The notes: generated by a model from the letters alone, not told the origin. DNA of 64,000 nt from Conus ventricosus (GCA_018398815.1 CM031620.1:66819121-66883120), one strand, 5' to 3'; positions 18,352-30,560 are shown, counted from the stretch's first letter. Made by a program: numbers and translations.

Positions 18352-20527
18352 TGTCACGACCGACCCTGGAGGTCTGCCCTGACAGGATCGGTCTAGGTGG
18401 GAGTGAAGGGAGTGACTGACCTCACACGCTCCGCAAGAGACCACACAATAAGATTACGATACAACACCCCATTTATTCACACCAGCAAAATAAACATTCC
18501 AACACACGCACCATGCACGATCACAATAAAGCACTCCAACGCACACAACATGCACAATCACGATCAAGCACTCCAACGCACACAACATGCACAATCACGA
18601 TCAAGCACTCCAACGCACACAACATGCACAATCACAATCAAGCACTCCCGCACCCACAACATGCACGATTATAAATAAGTATTTCGCCATACGACGCACA
18701 TGATCACAACTTACAGCATTCCAGCACATATGACAAATACACAATTATAAGGAAATATTTCCAGCATTGACCCTTCTTAACACCATGGAGTGCGTGCACA
18801 CCCCCGCCCCTGTCGAGTCTGCTGGGAGCACCCTGTCGCACTAGGTGCTCCGAGCCGGGTTGGTTCTCGCAGGGAGTCGCTCAAAGCCGACACCCTCGAC
18901 TTCCAAGCGGGCAGTGAAGAGCGTGTCCCAGGGGGGGGGGGGGGACGTAGCTGTTACTGGAGGTCCGGACGGGGGTCCGGGCCGGCCAGTCAAGACGGCG
19001 GCGTCTCTACCAGCCCTCGGTCCCGACCAAGGCGTGGCCTCGATCAGCGTGTGGCACCATCCCGTCCGTGGTCTCAACCAGAACGTGGCCTCGACCAGTA
19101 CGTGGCACCATCCAGATCGTGCTCCAGGTGAAGCCCCCGGGAGGGGGGGGAGGACGTAGCTGGGAGGAGAGTCGAAGAGGAGGGAAAGAAGAAGGAAGGA
19201 GGAAGGAAGAAGGGTACTGGAACCCTGCCGTCAGTACCGTCTGACCATTGCTGTCAAGTCTTATCAGCCCTCGCATGATGGGCGAGGGGAAGTGTATTAA
19301 ACGCCCACAGTACACCCATTGAATCAAGTCTTCTCACACGATGCAGGTAAAAGACTGCATTAAATCAACAGGTTATAAAACAAATAAGAATTATCTTCAC
19401 CCTTCTCTCACTCACGCTTAAAGTTTTCCTTCCTTAGGAAATAAATCAACACAGCGACCATCGCTTAATAACTGCCACCACATTTGCAAATAGTAATTCA
19501 ATGGCATAATTGTCACATTTTATAAACACATTTCAAATAACACAAATCTCCAACCACGCATCCGAACGACAAATCATGCGTACGCACGCTCGTGAACATA
19601 AAACTCGTTCTCCTTGCACACACAAAAAGACGGTGGCCGAAGGATAAAAGTCCGGCGAATGTGACAGGGGCGGACGAGCGAGACCAAGCAAGTTCCAACC
19701 CTGAATCACCAGGTTCTCTCCCTTCCCCACCGACTACCGCATCACCAAATACATAAACAGGAGAAAGAATTTTGGAAATAATTTAGAATGGCCAGGTTAA
19801 AGATGGAATTAACCAGAGAAAAGGTCTCACACAATATTTCTCTTACAATTTCGAAAACAAAGAAAATTGCGCAAAAGCGAAGACTAAGCCGGCTAACAAC
19901 AACAAACCAAAACAAACAGACCACGAAACTGATGCTTACCAGCTACCCGTGGGTGACCCCGAAGAGGCGGGGCAAAGGACTCTCTCTACCTCTGTCCAGT
20001 CGAGAGGACAGAGGCGAAGATGCGGAAACAGAAGAAGCGATGTCCCTCTCCTACAGGCCGACTGCAGGAATTGAAATACTGACTGTACTCTCGATGATAC
20101 GGTAAGGAACCGAGACTGGAGCAGGCGCTCCCAGAGACATCTTCCGCTCGAGTGAAGAGCTAACCTTCCTCAGCAATGGCGGCCAACATGCCATGCTGCG
20201 TCACAGAGTGAGTATACTTCAAACTAAAAAAAAAAACGAAGCACGTGCGACAGGTAAAAAGACAGGCAAGAGGCCGATAGACAGAAGTTCGAGAGAAAGG
20301 TACCAGCCACCCGTGAACTTGCAGGATGAATAGCACGGGCGGTGGAATTAGAGAGAGAGAGAGAGAGAAAGCAAACCGAAGTTGAGCTGAACTATACCAA
20401 GGTGCAACCGCACCACAAGCCACACTAAGGGACGGGTACACGACAACAGCAACGACAATAAACAAATAAGTAATTCCGCCACCCTGGGTGGGTCGAACGT
20501 CGTAGGCCTCGCGACAAACTCGTGACA
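18352..20527 (-). repeat. LTR (5' LTR of the minus-strand element)
   Basis: 2176 bases, the near-identical partner of 12214-14393, with TGTCACG/CGTGACA at its ends. It contains the same minisatellite (18530-18665) and G run (18931-18943). Confidence 0.95.
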
Positions 20528-20532
20528 AGGGG
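20528..20532. repeat. Target-site duplication AGGGG (right)
   Basis: Matches 12209-12213. Polinton-like coding sequence continues on both sides of the pair. Confidence 0.85.
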
Positions 20533-21173
20533 CATCCAAGTTTTCAGCCTTTATTTGTATGCCTCTAATTTAACGTATGTTCTGGTAAACTAGGATCGCC
20601 CTCCTCGAGTAATAAATAAGCGAAAAAAACATCGTCATTTGCCTAGGTAGTGACTGTAGCGTTGGGGTAAATTCTAAGCCGACGGTGTCACCCGCCACTT
20701 CAGCTAAGGACTTTTTCTCTGTAGCATATATTCAGAACCCTGCCTAGTTATTTCAATCTGTTTTTTCTGTTGTGTTCCTGGAAACTAGGCTAACAAGAAT
20801 GGGGCCTGCATTTAAGGCTTTTCTAAAATTGTTTTTTTATCAAAGTATACATTGGGGCTTCGTAGTTCAAACTTTAAATTCCAGTCAATTTCAGGAAGCA
20901 ACGCCCAAGCATTCTCTCGTTTATGAAGTTTGTATTCATGTTTGCCAAAATCGTTTGCCCTTAAATTTCTTATCTCTTCTAGTTTAGGATATTGCTGTCG
21001 TTTTTTATCTTCAATTTCTGTTCGTTTGTAAACCCCATCATCTGTGTATTCAAATCCATAAACATTTCCTATCTCCCCTATTAGGTCAAAACTGGCTGTG
21101 TCCACTAGGTCTTTTAGCTCTACTGCAGTGCATTTAGGAGCTAGCTGCGCTTTGATTCTGGCCCTCGAGACAT
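20533..21173 (-). pseudogene. Polinton-like minus-strand gene split by the LTR element
   Basis: A minus-strand ATG at 21173, preceded by ATATAAAAAGA, opens a frame through 20812 (about 120 codons, rich in Lys, Glu and aromatic residues; it contains IGNVYGFEYTDDGVY). Below 20812 the frame is lost by shifts, but AT-rich coding-like sequence reaches the AGGGG site and resumes on the other side at 12208 down to about 12145. I take it as a structural or other late gene of the element because I associate this kind of sequence with such elements; no capsid motif is certain. It was already decayed or decayed in parallel with the insertion. Confidence 0.5.
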
Positions 21174-21400
21174 TCTTTTTATAATATAAAAATTATAATA
21201 AACAAATTGTTATAAGCAATCGATAATATTAAAATTATAATACACAAACGTATTGAACTGGGGGGTCAGTCCGTAAGCATAGCTTAGCGTGCTTAGATTT
21301 TTCTAACTGCTCTTTTATTTTTTTGATTTTAAACTCCCATCTTTGTCCTTTTCCTTAATTATTTAAATTTTTTTGATTAAAACACAACTAAGCGTTGGTC
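20533..21400. mobile_element. Polinton/adintovirus-like element, second part
   Basis: AT-rich continuation of the element interrupted by the LTR retrotransposon, cut on the right by the 100-N gap. Apart from the gene starting at 21173 I see only A/T-rich sequence without an ORF (21174-21400). Confidence 0.6.
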
Positions 21401-21500
21401 NNNNNNNNNNNNNNNNNNNNNNNNNNNNNNNNNNNNNNNNNNNNNNNNNNNNNNNNNNNNNNNNNNNNNNNNNNNNNNNNNNNNNNNNNNNNNNNNNNNN
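21401..21500. other. Assembly gap (100 N)
   Basis: Exactly 100 undetermined bases. The sequence type changes from Polinton-like to LINE 3' end across it, so the true junction is hidden. Confidence 0.99.
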
Positions 21501-21533
21501 TAATAAAAACCCCCCCCCCCAAAAACATCCTCT

Positions 21534-22358
21534 TTGAAACATATTTTTGGCATACAGCATTTTGCAATTAAAAACCTAAACACAAACAGATACTCAGAAC
21601 CAGTGTTTTATAATGAGAAATTAAAAATTGGAGACAATATGATTAAGCATAAAAATTGGATCCAAAGAGGTGTCAACTGTGTTGCACATTTTCTTGACAA
21701 CAACGGAAATGTCCTTACACATACTGAATTTAATAGAAAATTTGGAATGAATATACATTTTCTGGATTTTAATGGCTGTAAAATGTCCATTAAGAAGAAT
21801 ATAAAACAAACAAAGATAAATGAAAAAAATAATTGCGCACATGATGTCCTGAGGCATTAAAATTAATATATCCATTTTAAGGTACGAGGTTGTTCTATGA
21901 CATCTTAATCAATGACAACAAACCTCCCAATTCCTGTCAAAATGGATGAGAAGTTGGGGATAGATATTCAGTGGAAAGAGGTATTTAGAAAAGTGCATAA
22001 AATACAAGATGTCAAATTAAAATTGGCTGCAGTGCGTATTGTACATAGAATTATCGGGACAAATGTTGTACTGAAAGAAATGAATATTACAAATAGATAT
22101 TATTGTGATTTCTGTAGAGAATTCAAAGACAGTATTGAACATATATTCGGGAACATGCAACATCTCAAGTCGTTTCTGGAAAAACCTTGAACAATTATTA
22201 AAAACAAAATGTAAAACATGTACAAACATCAGTGTAACCCCAAAACATAGTATTATTTGGCTTTGAAAATAAAATGGTTAGGACTATGTGTTTGATTTAT
22301 GATACTTCTGGGTAAAATGTATATTTATAAATGTAAATTTGAAAAGTCCGTACCTAAC
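21534..22358 (+). pseudogene. 3' end of an L1/Tx1-like LINE ORF2 (zinc-finger tail)
   Basis: Two plus-strand frames (21534-21860 and 21912-22190) with shifts between them. The first contains VFYNEKLKIGD and a following NWIQRGV/HFLDNNG/LTHTEFNRKF pattern typical of the region after the RT domain in L1-like ORF2. The second contains the RVT zinc finger YYCDFCREFKDSIEHIF. The 3' sequence runs into a (TAA)n tail at 22359. Everything upstream (endonuclease, RT) is missing or in the gap: a normal 5'-truncated insertion. Confidence 0.7.
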
Positions 22359-22414
<56 letters not shown>

Positions 22415-22427
22415 TAATAATAATAAA
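22359..22427. repeat. (AAT)n microsatellite between two retroposon tails
   Basis: About 23 AAT units. To the left is the 3' end of a plus-strand L1-like LINE; to the right begins a minus-strand retroposon tail (22428 on). The simple repeat therefore serves as the 3' tail of both. Confidence 0.9.
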
Positions 22428-22608
22428 TCGAGCTTATATAGCGCTCTTCGATTTGAGAAGAAGACGTCCTCAGAGCGCTTTACAATACAGGAAAAATAAA
22501 GTTTCCATGAACATTGCACAATATTGGGAAAAAGGCATCAAAACAAAAGGTCACAAAGCAAGCACTAAAACAGATGCACAAGCACATCCCCCACTCTATC
22601 CTCCCCCC

Positions 22609-22639
<31 letters not shown>

Positions 22640-22960
22640 ACCCCCACCCCCCCACACACCCCCCCCCCCCACACCCATACACATGCATTTAAAGAAGACG
22701 CCGACAAGAACTGGGAATAGACAAAAAACCAACCCCCCATCCCACACCCCCCACCCCACCCACCCACCGCCTCCATTTCGTGAACACTGCACGGATACAA
22801 TATAAAACATGCAAAAAAGGGTGGGGGGCAACATCGATAGATCCCCGACCCGCAGAAGGAGCAGGCCACACGCCCCAGAAAGACATAGTAACCTTGAAAG
22901 ATACTTTCTTCAAGACATAGAATAGAACAAACAATCCCGATTACATGGAAAACGGATGAT
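22428..22960 (-). mobile_element. Retroposon 3' tail (ATATAGCGC type) with C-rich tract
   Basis: 22430-22490 contains CGAGCTTATATAGCGCTCTT ... AGAGCGCTTTACA, the conserved 3' tail also seen at 25070-25120 (end of the CR1/L2-like LINE), with looser versions near 28120-28175 and 40520-40580. 22600-22672 is almost pure C, (C)n/(CCCCCA)n, and the ORFs across it are artefacts. No coding remnant was recognised. Confidence 0.5.
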
Positions 22961-23163
22961 TTTTAAAAAAAAATGGATGCCATATGAATAGCTATTCAGA
23001 ATACGCACTGAAACAGTAAACAGTTGGTCTTAAAAATAAGAAAATAAAAAGAAAGAAAAAGGAGAGAAAAAAGGGGAAAAGGGAAGGAAGGGAAAAAAAG
23101 AAAAAAAGAGAAAAAGTAAAACCGTGAATCCAAATGTAAAAACAGCTGCAAAACGAATCGACA

Positions 23164-23166
<3 letters not shown>

Positions 23167-23261
<95 letters not shown>
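23167..23261. repeat. (CT)n microsatellite
   Basis: About 47 CT units with one interruption near 23240. It is preceded by an A/G-rich stretch (23035-23130). Confidence 0.98.
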
Positions 23262-23543
23262 CCTTTAAGGTTTGATCTTTCCTAATGTCTGTGCCGTTAT
23301 GTTTGTCTATGTGTATGTGTGGGTAAATGTAAGTGTATGTGTACATGCATATGGATACATACATTTTGATGTAATGTGATGTGTTTTAACATCAAATGAT
23401 GTATTGATATAATTATTCATTGTGCATATATATGTATTCATGTACGTTTGTATGTATGCATGTAAATTGTTATATAATCTCATTCAAAGTTCAAAGTGAT
23501 TAAAAAATGTTTATTGAAATATTTTTTTTAAGTCCCTGCATGA
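23262..23543. other. No gene recognised
   Basis: TG/TA-rich low-complexity sequence with GTATGTG and ATGTA words. Confidence 0.4.
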
Positions 23544-23777
23544 CTATGGACTGCAACGACGTGCACCAGGTAGGAGTTCCTGTCGGTGCTTCAGAGGGAC
23601 TTCAGAGTCCCACATAAATTTCAGCAGACGTTCTGGACAATAGCATGACTGCGTAAACAGAAAGTCTCCTCTGTGGACCCGCCAGCCGATGTGGAGTGCC
23701 ATTCCTTTGATTGTACGGAGACAATAGCTGTAGCGAGTCATGGTGTTGGTGCGCTGGAGAACCCTCAGCCCTCTCAA
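23544..23777 (-). CDS. Unrecognised 77-codon ORF
   Basis: A minus-strand open frame with mixed composition (Arg, Cys, Leu and aromatic residues; contains IKGMALHIGWRVHRGDFLF) in a GC-richer island than its flanks (about 23540-23970). I know no family. It sits just before the LINE fragment at 24000 but on the other strand. It may be a host exon, an ancient element or chance. Confidence 0.2.
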   Translation of the reverse strand: MRGLRVLQRTNTMTRYSYCLRTIKGMALHIGWRVHRGDFLFTQSCYCPERLLKFMWDSEVPLKHRQELLPGARRCSP

Positions 23778-23999
23778 GGTCCCTTGTCAATGAAACTGAG
23801 GGTCGGTCCCCAGGCTATGGCCTCTGCACCCGAAGCCGTGTGAGGACCAGCAGATGCAGCCCACTGAAAGTTTCCCCAGGATCAACCCGAAAAACAGCCC
23901 TGGACGTACCTGTGGACGAAACGACGATCCTCTGGTGCCTTCGCAATCCTCCCGATAACGTAGAAACCTAGGGAAACGGCCGTGCTCGTGTCAAGGATA

Positions 24000-25045
24000 T
24001 TAAGAAAGAATGTCTCTCCTTTTTTACTTAAATATGAGGGTCTGTCTTTAGTTTATGTTTTGGTCGAGAAAAACATATTTCTCAGTTTGATTTTGTTGTT
24101 CTAACGGAAACTTTTCAAGAACATTTCCCTCTTTTCGTTTCCCTGGCTGTAATTTTTTTCTCTGTCCTGGTATACGATTAACTGATGCTGCTACAGCACG
24201 CTGTCAGGTGGGATTGCATTTCTTGTAAGGAAGACCTATGCTAATTTGGCTAAACAAATTACAGTAGAATATGATCACACTATAGTACTTCAGCTTAAAA
24301 ACACGAGACCTAGATGTTCTCCTGATGAGATATATTGCCTCCAGCGAACAGTATCTATTATACATTAACTGATATAGTTATGGAGTTTCACTTCTAGGAA
24401 ATACATAATGGATTCTTTTGTCGAAGTTGGTGATTGTCCTTTGATCATCTTTGGTGACTTAAATGCCAGAACAGGTCGGCTAAATGCAAAGGAATTTTCT
24501 ATATATGATGGAGACTATAACAATGGAGATGATACTCACGGTGATGACTTATTCCGGCGTCAAAAGATCGGTCAACAAATGATTTTTAGCCACTCTTTAA
24601 CATTTTGTCAGCACTTTGAATAAGTAATTTGAATGGTTTCTACCTGGTGATGAAAACGGCAATCGTACGTACATAGTTCACTATGGGTCAAGCATAATCG
24701 ATTACTTTATCTCTTCAAGAAGCTTAATCTCATTGTGCCGCGATTGAAGTAACTCAGCGGATAGATCCAAACATATGCCCATCGAACTTAAGGAAGTTTT
24801 ACCAAACCATAGTCAGAAACCGGCAGTTCCTGAAATTACAAAATTCAAAATTATGTGTGGGATCCAGTCAAAGAAATGATTTTGTCTGTGCACTTGGATC
24901 TGATGTTGTAACTTCAATTTTGATGAAGCTGGTTAAATTATCGACACTGATTTTGAACATGCTCTAGCCAAATTCAACGAGGGTCTTCTGTGACTGGTCA
25001 GTGCATGAATAAAGATATTATCATTGGTAACGCCAAGCGCAGCCC
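24000..25045 (+). pseudogene. APE-type LINE ORF2 fragment (endonuclease region)
   Basis: Coding remnants in several frames. A start like those at 49614 and 62080 (YEGLS near 24030), a TETFQ-like segment near 24100, and IIFGDLNARTGRLNAKEF at 24447-24500 (the GD-N-RTG endonuclease motif) followed by a GRQMI/CQHFE-like stretch. It belongs to the same family as the LINEs at 47.8-51.1 and 60.8-64.0 kb. It ends at about 25045, where the minus-strand CR1/L2-like LINE tail begins. RT is absent. Many frameshifts make it old. Confidence 0.65.
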
Positions 25046-25049
25046 GAAG

Positions 25050-27920
25050 TTAATATATAATAACATTGTAAATACTTATATAGCGCATTCTTGTTGTACA
25101 ACTCAATGCGCTTACAAACACCATTTGCACTTATTCATACAATATTCATGCACACAGCAAAAAAAAATACACAATGGCAGACGCACCTACATGCATAAAC
25201 TGCCTCACCGAAATAGTTGTGGAGGAATTTAGGAGAGATCTAGTCATCTACAGAAGAGAATAGGCCTTTTTGAATAGGTAAGTTTTGAGCTGAGATTTAA
25301 AAGAAGAAGGAGTAGGCTGATTACGAAGGTCTTCAGGGTGGGAGTTCCAAATAAAGGTGCTCTAAAACTGAAGGCTCTTTGGCCAACAGATTTCAGAGAA
25401 CGCTTAGGGATTTTCAAAAGTTTTTGTGAAGAAGAGCGAAGGGTACGAGAGCTTTGATAGGTGCAGAGAGAAGAAGAGAGATAGGGGAGGAAGAGATTCA
25501 CTGAAGTGGCGGAAAGCAAGAACTGCCAGTTTAAATTGCCACCGATACTGTATGGGAAGCCAGTGCAGTTCGATCAGCATGGGAGTGATGTGCTCCACAC
25601 CTCCTCCTCTTCAAAAAAGTCGTGCAGCGCTATTTTGGACTCTCTGCAGCCGAGCAATCTGTTCTGCGGGAAGCCCAGCATAAAGAGAGTTGCAGTAGTC
25701 CAATCTTGACATCACCGTGGCACAGACTAACCTGACAGCTACTTCCCGGGATATAAAGCTCGGATGGAAGCAATACGTCTCAGCTCTAAAAAGGATGAGC
25801 GACAGACTACAGCTATTTGATTCTGCATGGTCAGACACTGATCAATGGTAACACCAAGGTATTTGACAGACTTATTGAAAGGTAATTCAGTACCATCAAC
25901 AACCATTGACTCTGACTCAACGAGTTTGAGGCAGGAGAAGGTTAAAAACGGGCATGACTTCAGTCTTTTCACAATTTAATTTAAGCTTATTACTTGTCAT
26001 CCACTCTGCACACTGCTGATACACCGAGACACCCAGATTGAACAGAAACAAACACATCAGGTGTGCCACTCTTAGATAAGCTCAGTGTCATCAGCATACT
26101 TGTGAAAATCACAATCATGGTCCGATATAACATCCGACAAGGGCTGTGAGTATAATGTAAAACAACACTGGGCCCAATACTGACCCCTGTGGTACTCCAT
26201 ACAAAAGAGGTGGACAAAGTAGACCTTACACCACCCCCCAAACCACCGCCTGCGACCTATCTCTGATGTATGATTCGAACCACTGAAGAACTATCCCATC
26301 AACACCAAAAGTGACCCTAAGCCTTTCAAGTAAAGTAGTGTGATCTAGCGTATCAAAGGCAGCACTCAGATCAAGCAAGGCTACGAGAGAAACAAGTTTA
26401 CTGTCGGATTTGCACAGTAAACAGTCCAGTACGCTCAATACAGCAGTCTCAGTGCTATGATTCTTCCTATAAGCAGCTGACAGGCCTCAAGAAGACCATG
26501 GTCTGAAAGATGTGTCTGAAGCTGCTTCAGCACAACTCTTTCAAGGATTTTTGAGAGGAATGGGAGGTTGGACACCCGGGCTATAGTTCTTTAACTTATT
26601 AAGGTCCAGTCCTATTTTTTTCAAGAGAGGGGTAACCATTGCCTGCTTAAACTGAGGGGCACTATGCCTGACGAGAGAGATTTCTTTACAATGTTTGTAA
26701 TCACGGGAATCAATGAGAGGCACACAGTTTAAGGAGGGAAGTAGGGATGGGGTCAAGGACACACTTTTGCTGGAGGATTCCTTGTGAGATCGCTGATCAT
26801 TTTTCATCCACTGGATTAAAAGTACAGAAGGTGGTCCACAGTATTTATCGTAAAGAATTGGTTGGGAAGGATTTGCATCAAGATTGTCACGGATGGGTTT
26901 GATTTTATCAAAAAGAATTCACTAAATTGTTGAGAGATTGAGAAGGAGGAATATTCGTGGTCAAACTTAATTTCTTTTGTTTGCCAAGTAGTTCACTTGA
27001 AAGAGAAAACAACTGCTTTGATGAAGAAACAAGAGTCAATTTTATCACGGTAGTATGACTCTCTGGCATCCTGGAGGCAGTCCCCTGCCTCACACCTGTT
27101 CGCTGCAAAGATCTGGCGGTGGATGGTCAATCGACTCTTTCTCCAGCGTCTCTCGCTGCGCCGGCGTTGACGTCGAGCAGCTCTCACGTCCTCGGAGAGC
27201 CAAGGAGCTGAGGGACGGTCAGTAACACACCTAGTCACTGCAGGCGCGTGTCGGTCCAGGATTTTCCTGAAGGCCATCGTTAAGCACTTCAAGTAATTGT
27301 GTGACATCTGCATTGATTTGCTGCTTACGCGTGCCCTGAGCAAAACTCTTGACCTCTGGTCAAAAACAGTCACACACAATGCTTCATGTTCCTTGACGTA
27401 ACACGTCTTTTCCGAGGAGGGGGTCTGGAGATATCAAACTACACACAACAACGTAATGGTCTGAAAGACCAACATAGTCACGAACTTCATCCACAGAGAG
27501 AACGCTGTCTTCAATGTTTCCCCACCACCAATCAAAGATATGGCCATGTTTGTGTGTGGTGTTTGAACAAACTGAGACAGGTTGTGATCAGTCAGTAGAG
27601 TCTTTAGATGAATCACTTGGCGATCTGAATAGTCCCTCATAATGAAAATTAAAGTCACCAAGATAACAAACAGTATTACGTGTTGCTGCATAAGAGGATA
27701 ACAGATCTGGAAACTCTTGTAGGAAGGCAGAGTTAGACAGCATATTGGACTTACTTGGCGGAGTCTGTAAACACAAACCAAAGAAACAGTAGCGCAGGGG
27801 GAGAATTAAAATCTATCCCATGCGTATGTGTGGACCCATATCTCGATACAAAAGTGAATGGTGTGCTCATGTTCTGGAATGCTTCAGTTTGATTCATGTC
27901 GTGATTATGGTAAAACCTGC
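25050..27920 (-). mobile_element. CR1/L2-like LINE, frameshifted, 5'-truncated
   Basis: Minus-strand element. Read 5' to 3': endonuclease C-terminus with YLGDFNFHYE (27650 area) and LSDHY near 27470; a linker (27379-26993); RT with LLDLSAAFDTLDHTTLLERL (26390-26330), KYADDTEL (26110-26085), VKYLGVTID (25880 area), and the thumb/C-terminal MSRLDYCNSLYAGLP (25720-25660) and ELHWLPI; then the 3' tail with ATATAGCGC and A/T-rich end near 25060. These motifs and their order are those of CR1/L2/Rex-type LINEs. Multiple frameshifts separate the ORFs. The 5' limit lies at the CTG/ATG repeats (27916 on). Confidence 0.85.
25611..26438 (-). pseudogene. Reverse transcriptase domain of the CR1/L2-like LINE
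   Basis: Pieces 26438-26226, 26241-25990, 25972-25739 and 25838-25611 in changing frames carry the RT palm from the first Asp (LDLSAAFD) through the catalytic YADD to the thumb. The catalytic residues themselves are still encoded, but at least three shifts break the read. It would copy its RNA at a nicked target; this copy cannot. Confidence 0.8.
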
Positions 27921-27940
27921 TGCTGCTGCTGCTGCTGCTC

Positions 27941-27991
<51 letters not shown>

Positions 27992-28081
27992 TTGATGATG
28001 GTGGTGGTGGTGGTTATGCTTATGGCGATGATAATGATGATAATGATGATAATGATGATGATGATGATGATCACCATCATC
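27916..28081. repeat. (CTG)n-(ATG)n compound trinucleotide repeat
   Basis: CTG units to 27972, then ATG, GTG and AATGATGAT units to about 28081. Translation gives poly-Ala/Asp ORFs that are not genes. It adjoins the 5' end of the LINE and, at 28115-28175, another tail with TATATAAAGC and AAGCGCTTTATA. Confidence 0.95.
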
Positions 28082-28175
28082 ATTGTTGTTATTGTTGTTA
28101 TGTATTTTTGTTGCTGTCGCTATTGAACTATATAAAGCCTATCCTGGGTTAGAGACCAAGCTCTAAGCGCTTTAT

Positions 28176-28881
28176 AATCCACGCTCACATTACCAGAACG
28201 GACTATGTTCCTGGGTGGAACCGACTGTAGAGCTGCCTGCTGTCGCCAGTCATTCTTTTCCCGTGTCTGTCAGTCTCTCAGATATGTGAAATAATATTTG
28301 AAGTTAGTGACAAATTTATTTTGAAATAAGCGTTAATACATTGAGACCGATATATTTGAAACTGATATTACTGAAGGTACATTTTCTGCAGCTGTTCATA
28401 TCTTGAAATCGTTAAGCGGCTTGTCACGATCGCTTAATTAACAGGAGAAGTGCTCAAAATGCAACTCTTGCTATTGTGCCGTTCTTCATCATTTTGTTCA
28501 ATGAATTGTAGTCTTTTGGTACCTACTCATATCGCTGGTCAGACGCTATCATCCGAACACATCAAAAGGGGGATGGAAATGATCCTAACAGTTAAAGGGG
28601 CATGTCCCTTCTCATGAGTTGCAGTAACCTATATAGGCACGTTTAAAGACAAAGATTAGATAAATGTGCTGAAGAAAATCATGTTACGCATGATATTCAA
28701 GCAGGCGTCATAAAACAATGCAGCAGAATCGATCATATCTTCGCCCTTCTTACACCGGTCCAGAAAAAAAAAAAAAGCTGTCACACCATAACAGCTGCCT
28801 TCATACATTTTACAAAAGCCTGCTGTTGAATTGCAGTGTAGGCTTGTGAAACGCTTTTAAGGAAAGAGCCATACGTGAAAT

Positions 28882-28922
<41 letters not shown>

Positions 28923-29817
28923 CGAAGTAGCTTCCCTTGGTTGGCTACCAGCAAGACGGGTTTTGTTTTCAAATAGCAGAGAAAAATTATGCAATTTTTT
29001 GTGCAGAACCCGTCTATTTGCTTTGCACAGTTTCCCGTCTCCTCTCTAGAAAGTCTTCTCAAAACTTCGATGCAGGAATCGTCACTGTCTTCCTTCAACA
29101 TTGAAGGCAGAGGGGACAAAACGATAGTCGTCCTTCGACTGACACCAGTGAATCAACCTTTACACCCTTCGCGTAGTGACACTGTGGTGTATTGTCGCAA
29201 ATGTCCGTCGCAAGTCTCAAGGGACAGGGAGACCGGCGGCACACAATGATTCGGTGACTGTACGGCGTAATGTGAGTCCATCCTCATCCCCCCTGCGCCC
29301 TCATTCTTCCACCTACTCAAAGTTTGTGGTTTAATAGGGAGCATACGACTACACGTGACACGTTTGGAGATGCTAAGCCGAGTCCGTGTGCTGGTTAATG
29401 TGCACTAGGTCAGTCTGCAAGCACATCATTTGACTTCATCCAACAAACAGTGATAGTGCTCCGAAATAGTCAAGATTTGGATACTGTGTGTTGTGGCTTA
29501 CCAGCTAACGTGACACAATCAACACAGAGATGACATTGACACAGGAGACGAAAGACACAAACTACTTCTTGTTAGCAGTGGGGTCAGCGTTGACAGTGTA
29601 ATTGACGATCCATCATTGCACCAATGAAATGAGAACAATGTATGCCAGCAAATAACGTGTTTAAAAGACAACGCCAAAACGATGGACGGCCCACTCTCGC
29701 CAGTTCCCCGCAAATACAGTAAAGACAATGGCGGTCTGTGTGTGTCTTGCTGGGGAGGAAGTGAATCCTTGTCTGGACACTTCTTGAAATGATTTTTTTT
29801 TCAGAAAAAAATTATCA
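28176..29817. other. No gene recognised; one (TC)n tract
   Basis: No domain was recognised on either strand. (TC)n at 28882-28923. Short ORFs (28781-29119, 28989-29249) lack family features. Confidence 0.4.
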
Positions 29818-29898
29818 CGATTGCAGTTGTACCTATCTGAAAGTATGGCTGAAAACAACATGTGCGTATTAGTGTATGCGCTTGCTCTCCCGTGTGTG

Positions 29899-29981
<83 letters not shown>

Positions 29982-30351
29982 AGAGAGAGAGAGAGAAGCG
30001 AGCCAGAATCAGATAGTCAGAATCAATAACATTTCATTACAAAAGCATCCACCAATAATTGCAAGTCGACATCAGCTAAAGCCAAGCCGCTCTAGCTCTG
30101 TGACTGACGTTTAAGACAACTGTCCTACACGACAGGTTATTGATCTACCGATGATTAAACCCGCCTCACAGAACAGGGCCTCGCTGGAAGGTCTGAAATA
30201 GTGTCTGTGCTGACTCAGCCTGTACCACTATTTGCTAATCCTAGTATTCCCTAAAAGATTGAATTGCTGAAGCCATTCACATATCGATAATGTGATGGAC
30301 TGAGGAAAATGAAAAGGCGTTCAAAATATAGAACACACACACACATACACT

Positions 30352-30438
<87 letters not shown>

Positions 30439-30560
30439 GCACACACACGCACACGCACACACAAACACACACACACACACACACACGGGAGAGCAAGCGC
30501 ATACACTAATACGCACATGTTGTTTTCAGCCATACTTTCAGATAGGTACAACTGCAATCG
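29818..30560. repeat. Inverted repeat whose arms end in (GT)n and (CA)n
   Basis: 29818-29892 and 30486-30560 are exact or nearly exact inverted copies of ~75 bases (CGATTGCAGTTGTACC ... TTGCTCTCCC). Each is continued inward by complementary dinucleotide tracts (29892-29978 GT, 30333-30486 CA). The ~355-base loop between has no ORF. The arms could pair into a stem of over 150 bp. Either a foldback element or an inverted duplication of a microsatellite locus. Confidence 0.9.

Larger units (their letters stand above)
12214..20527 (-). mobile_element. Ty3/Gypsy LTR retrotransposon, Gmr1-like order, internally deleted
   Basis: An 8.3-kb minus-strand element flanked by AGGGG duplications. It has LTRs of about 2.18 kb starting TGTCACG and ending CGTGACA, a tRNA-Pro-like primer site, a gag with an N-terminal repeat, a DSG aspartic protease, and an integrase zinc finger plus the first part of the core. 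The frame then jumps directly to the last part of RNase H, next to a polypurine tract and the 3' LTR. The order protease-integrase-(RT)-RNase H is that known for Gmr1-like Gypsy elements rather than ordinary Gypsy. Near-identity of the LTRs implies a recent insertion, which must have been mobilised by an intact relative because its own RT is missing. Confidence 0.9.

Noticed and set aside
21363..21583. Open frames across the second gap
   Set aside because: Same artefact, 100 N.
27820..28152. Poly-Ala/Asp ORF as a gene
   Set aside because: Arises from the CTG/ATG trinucleotide repeats.
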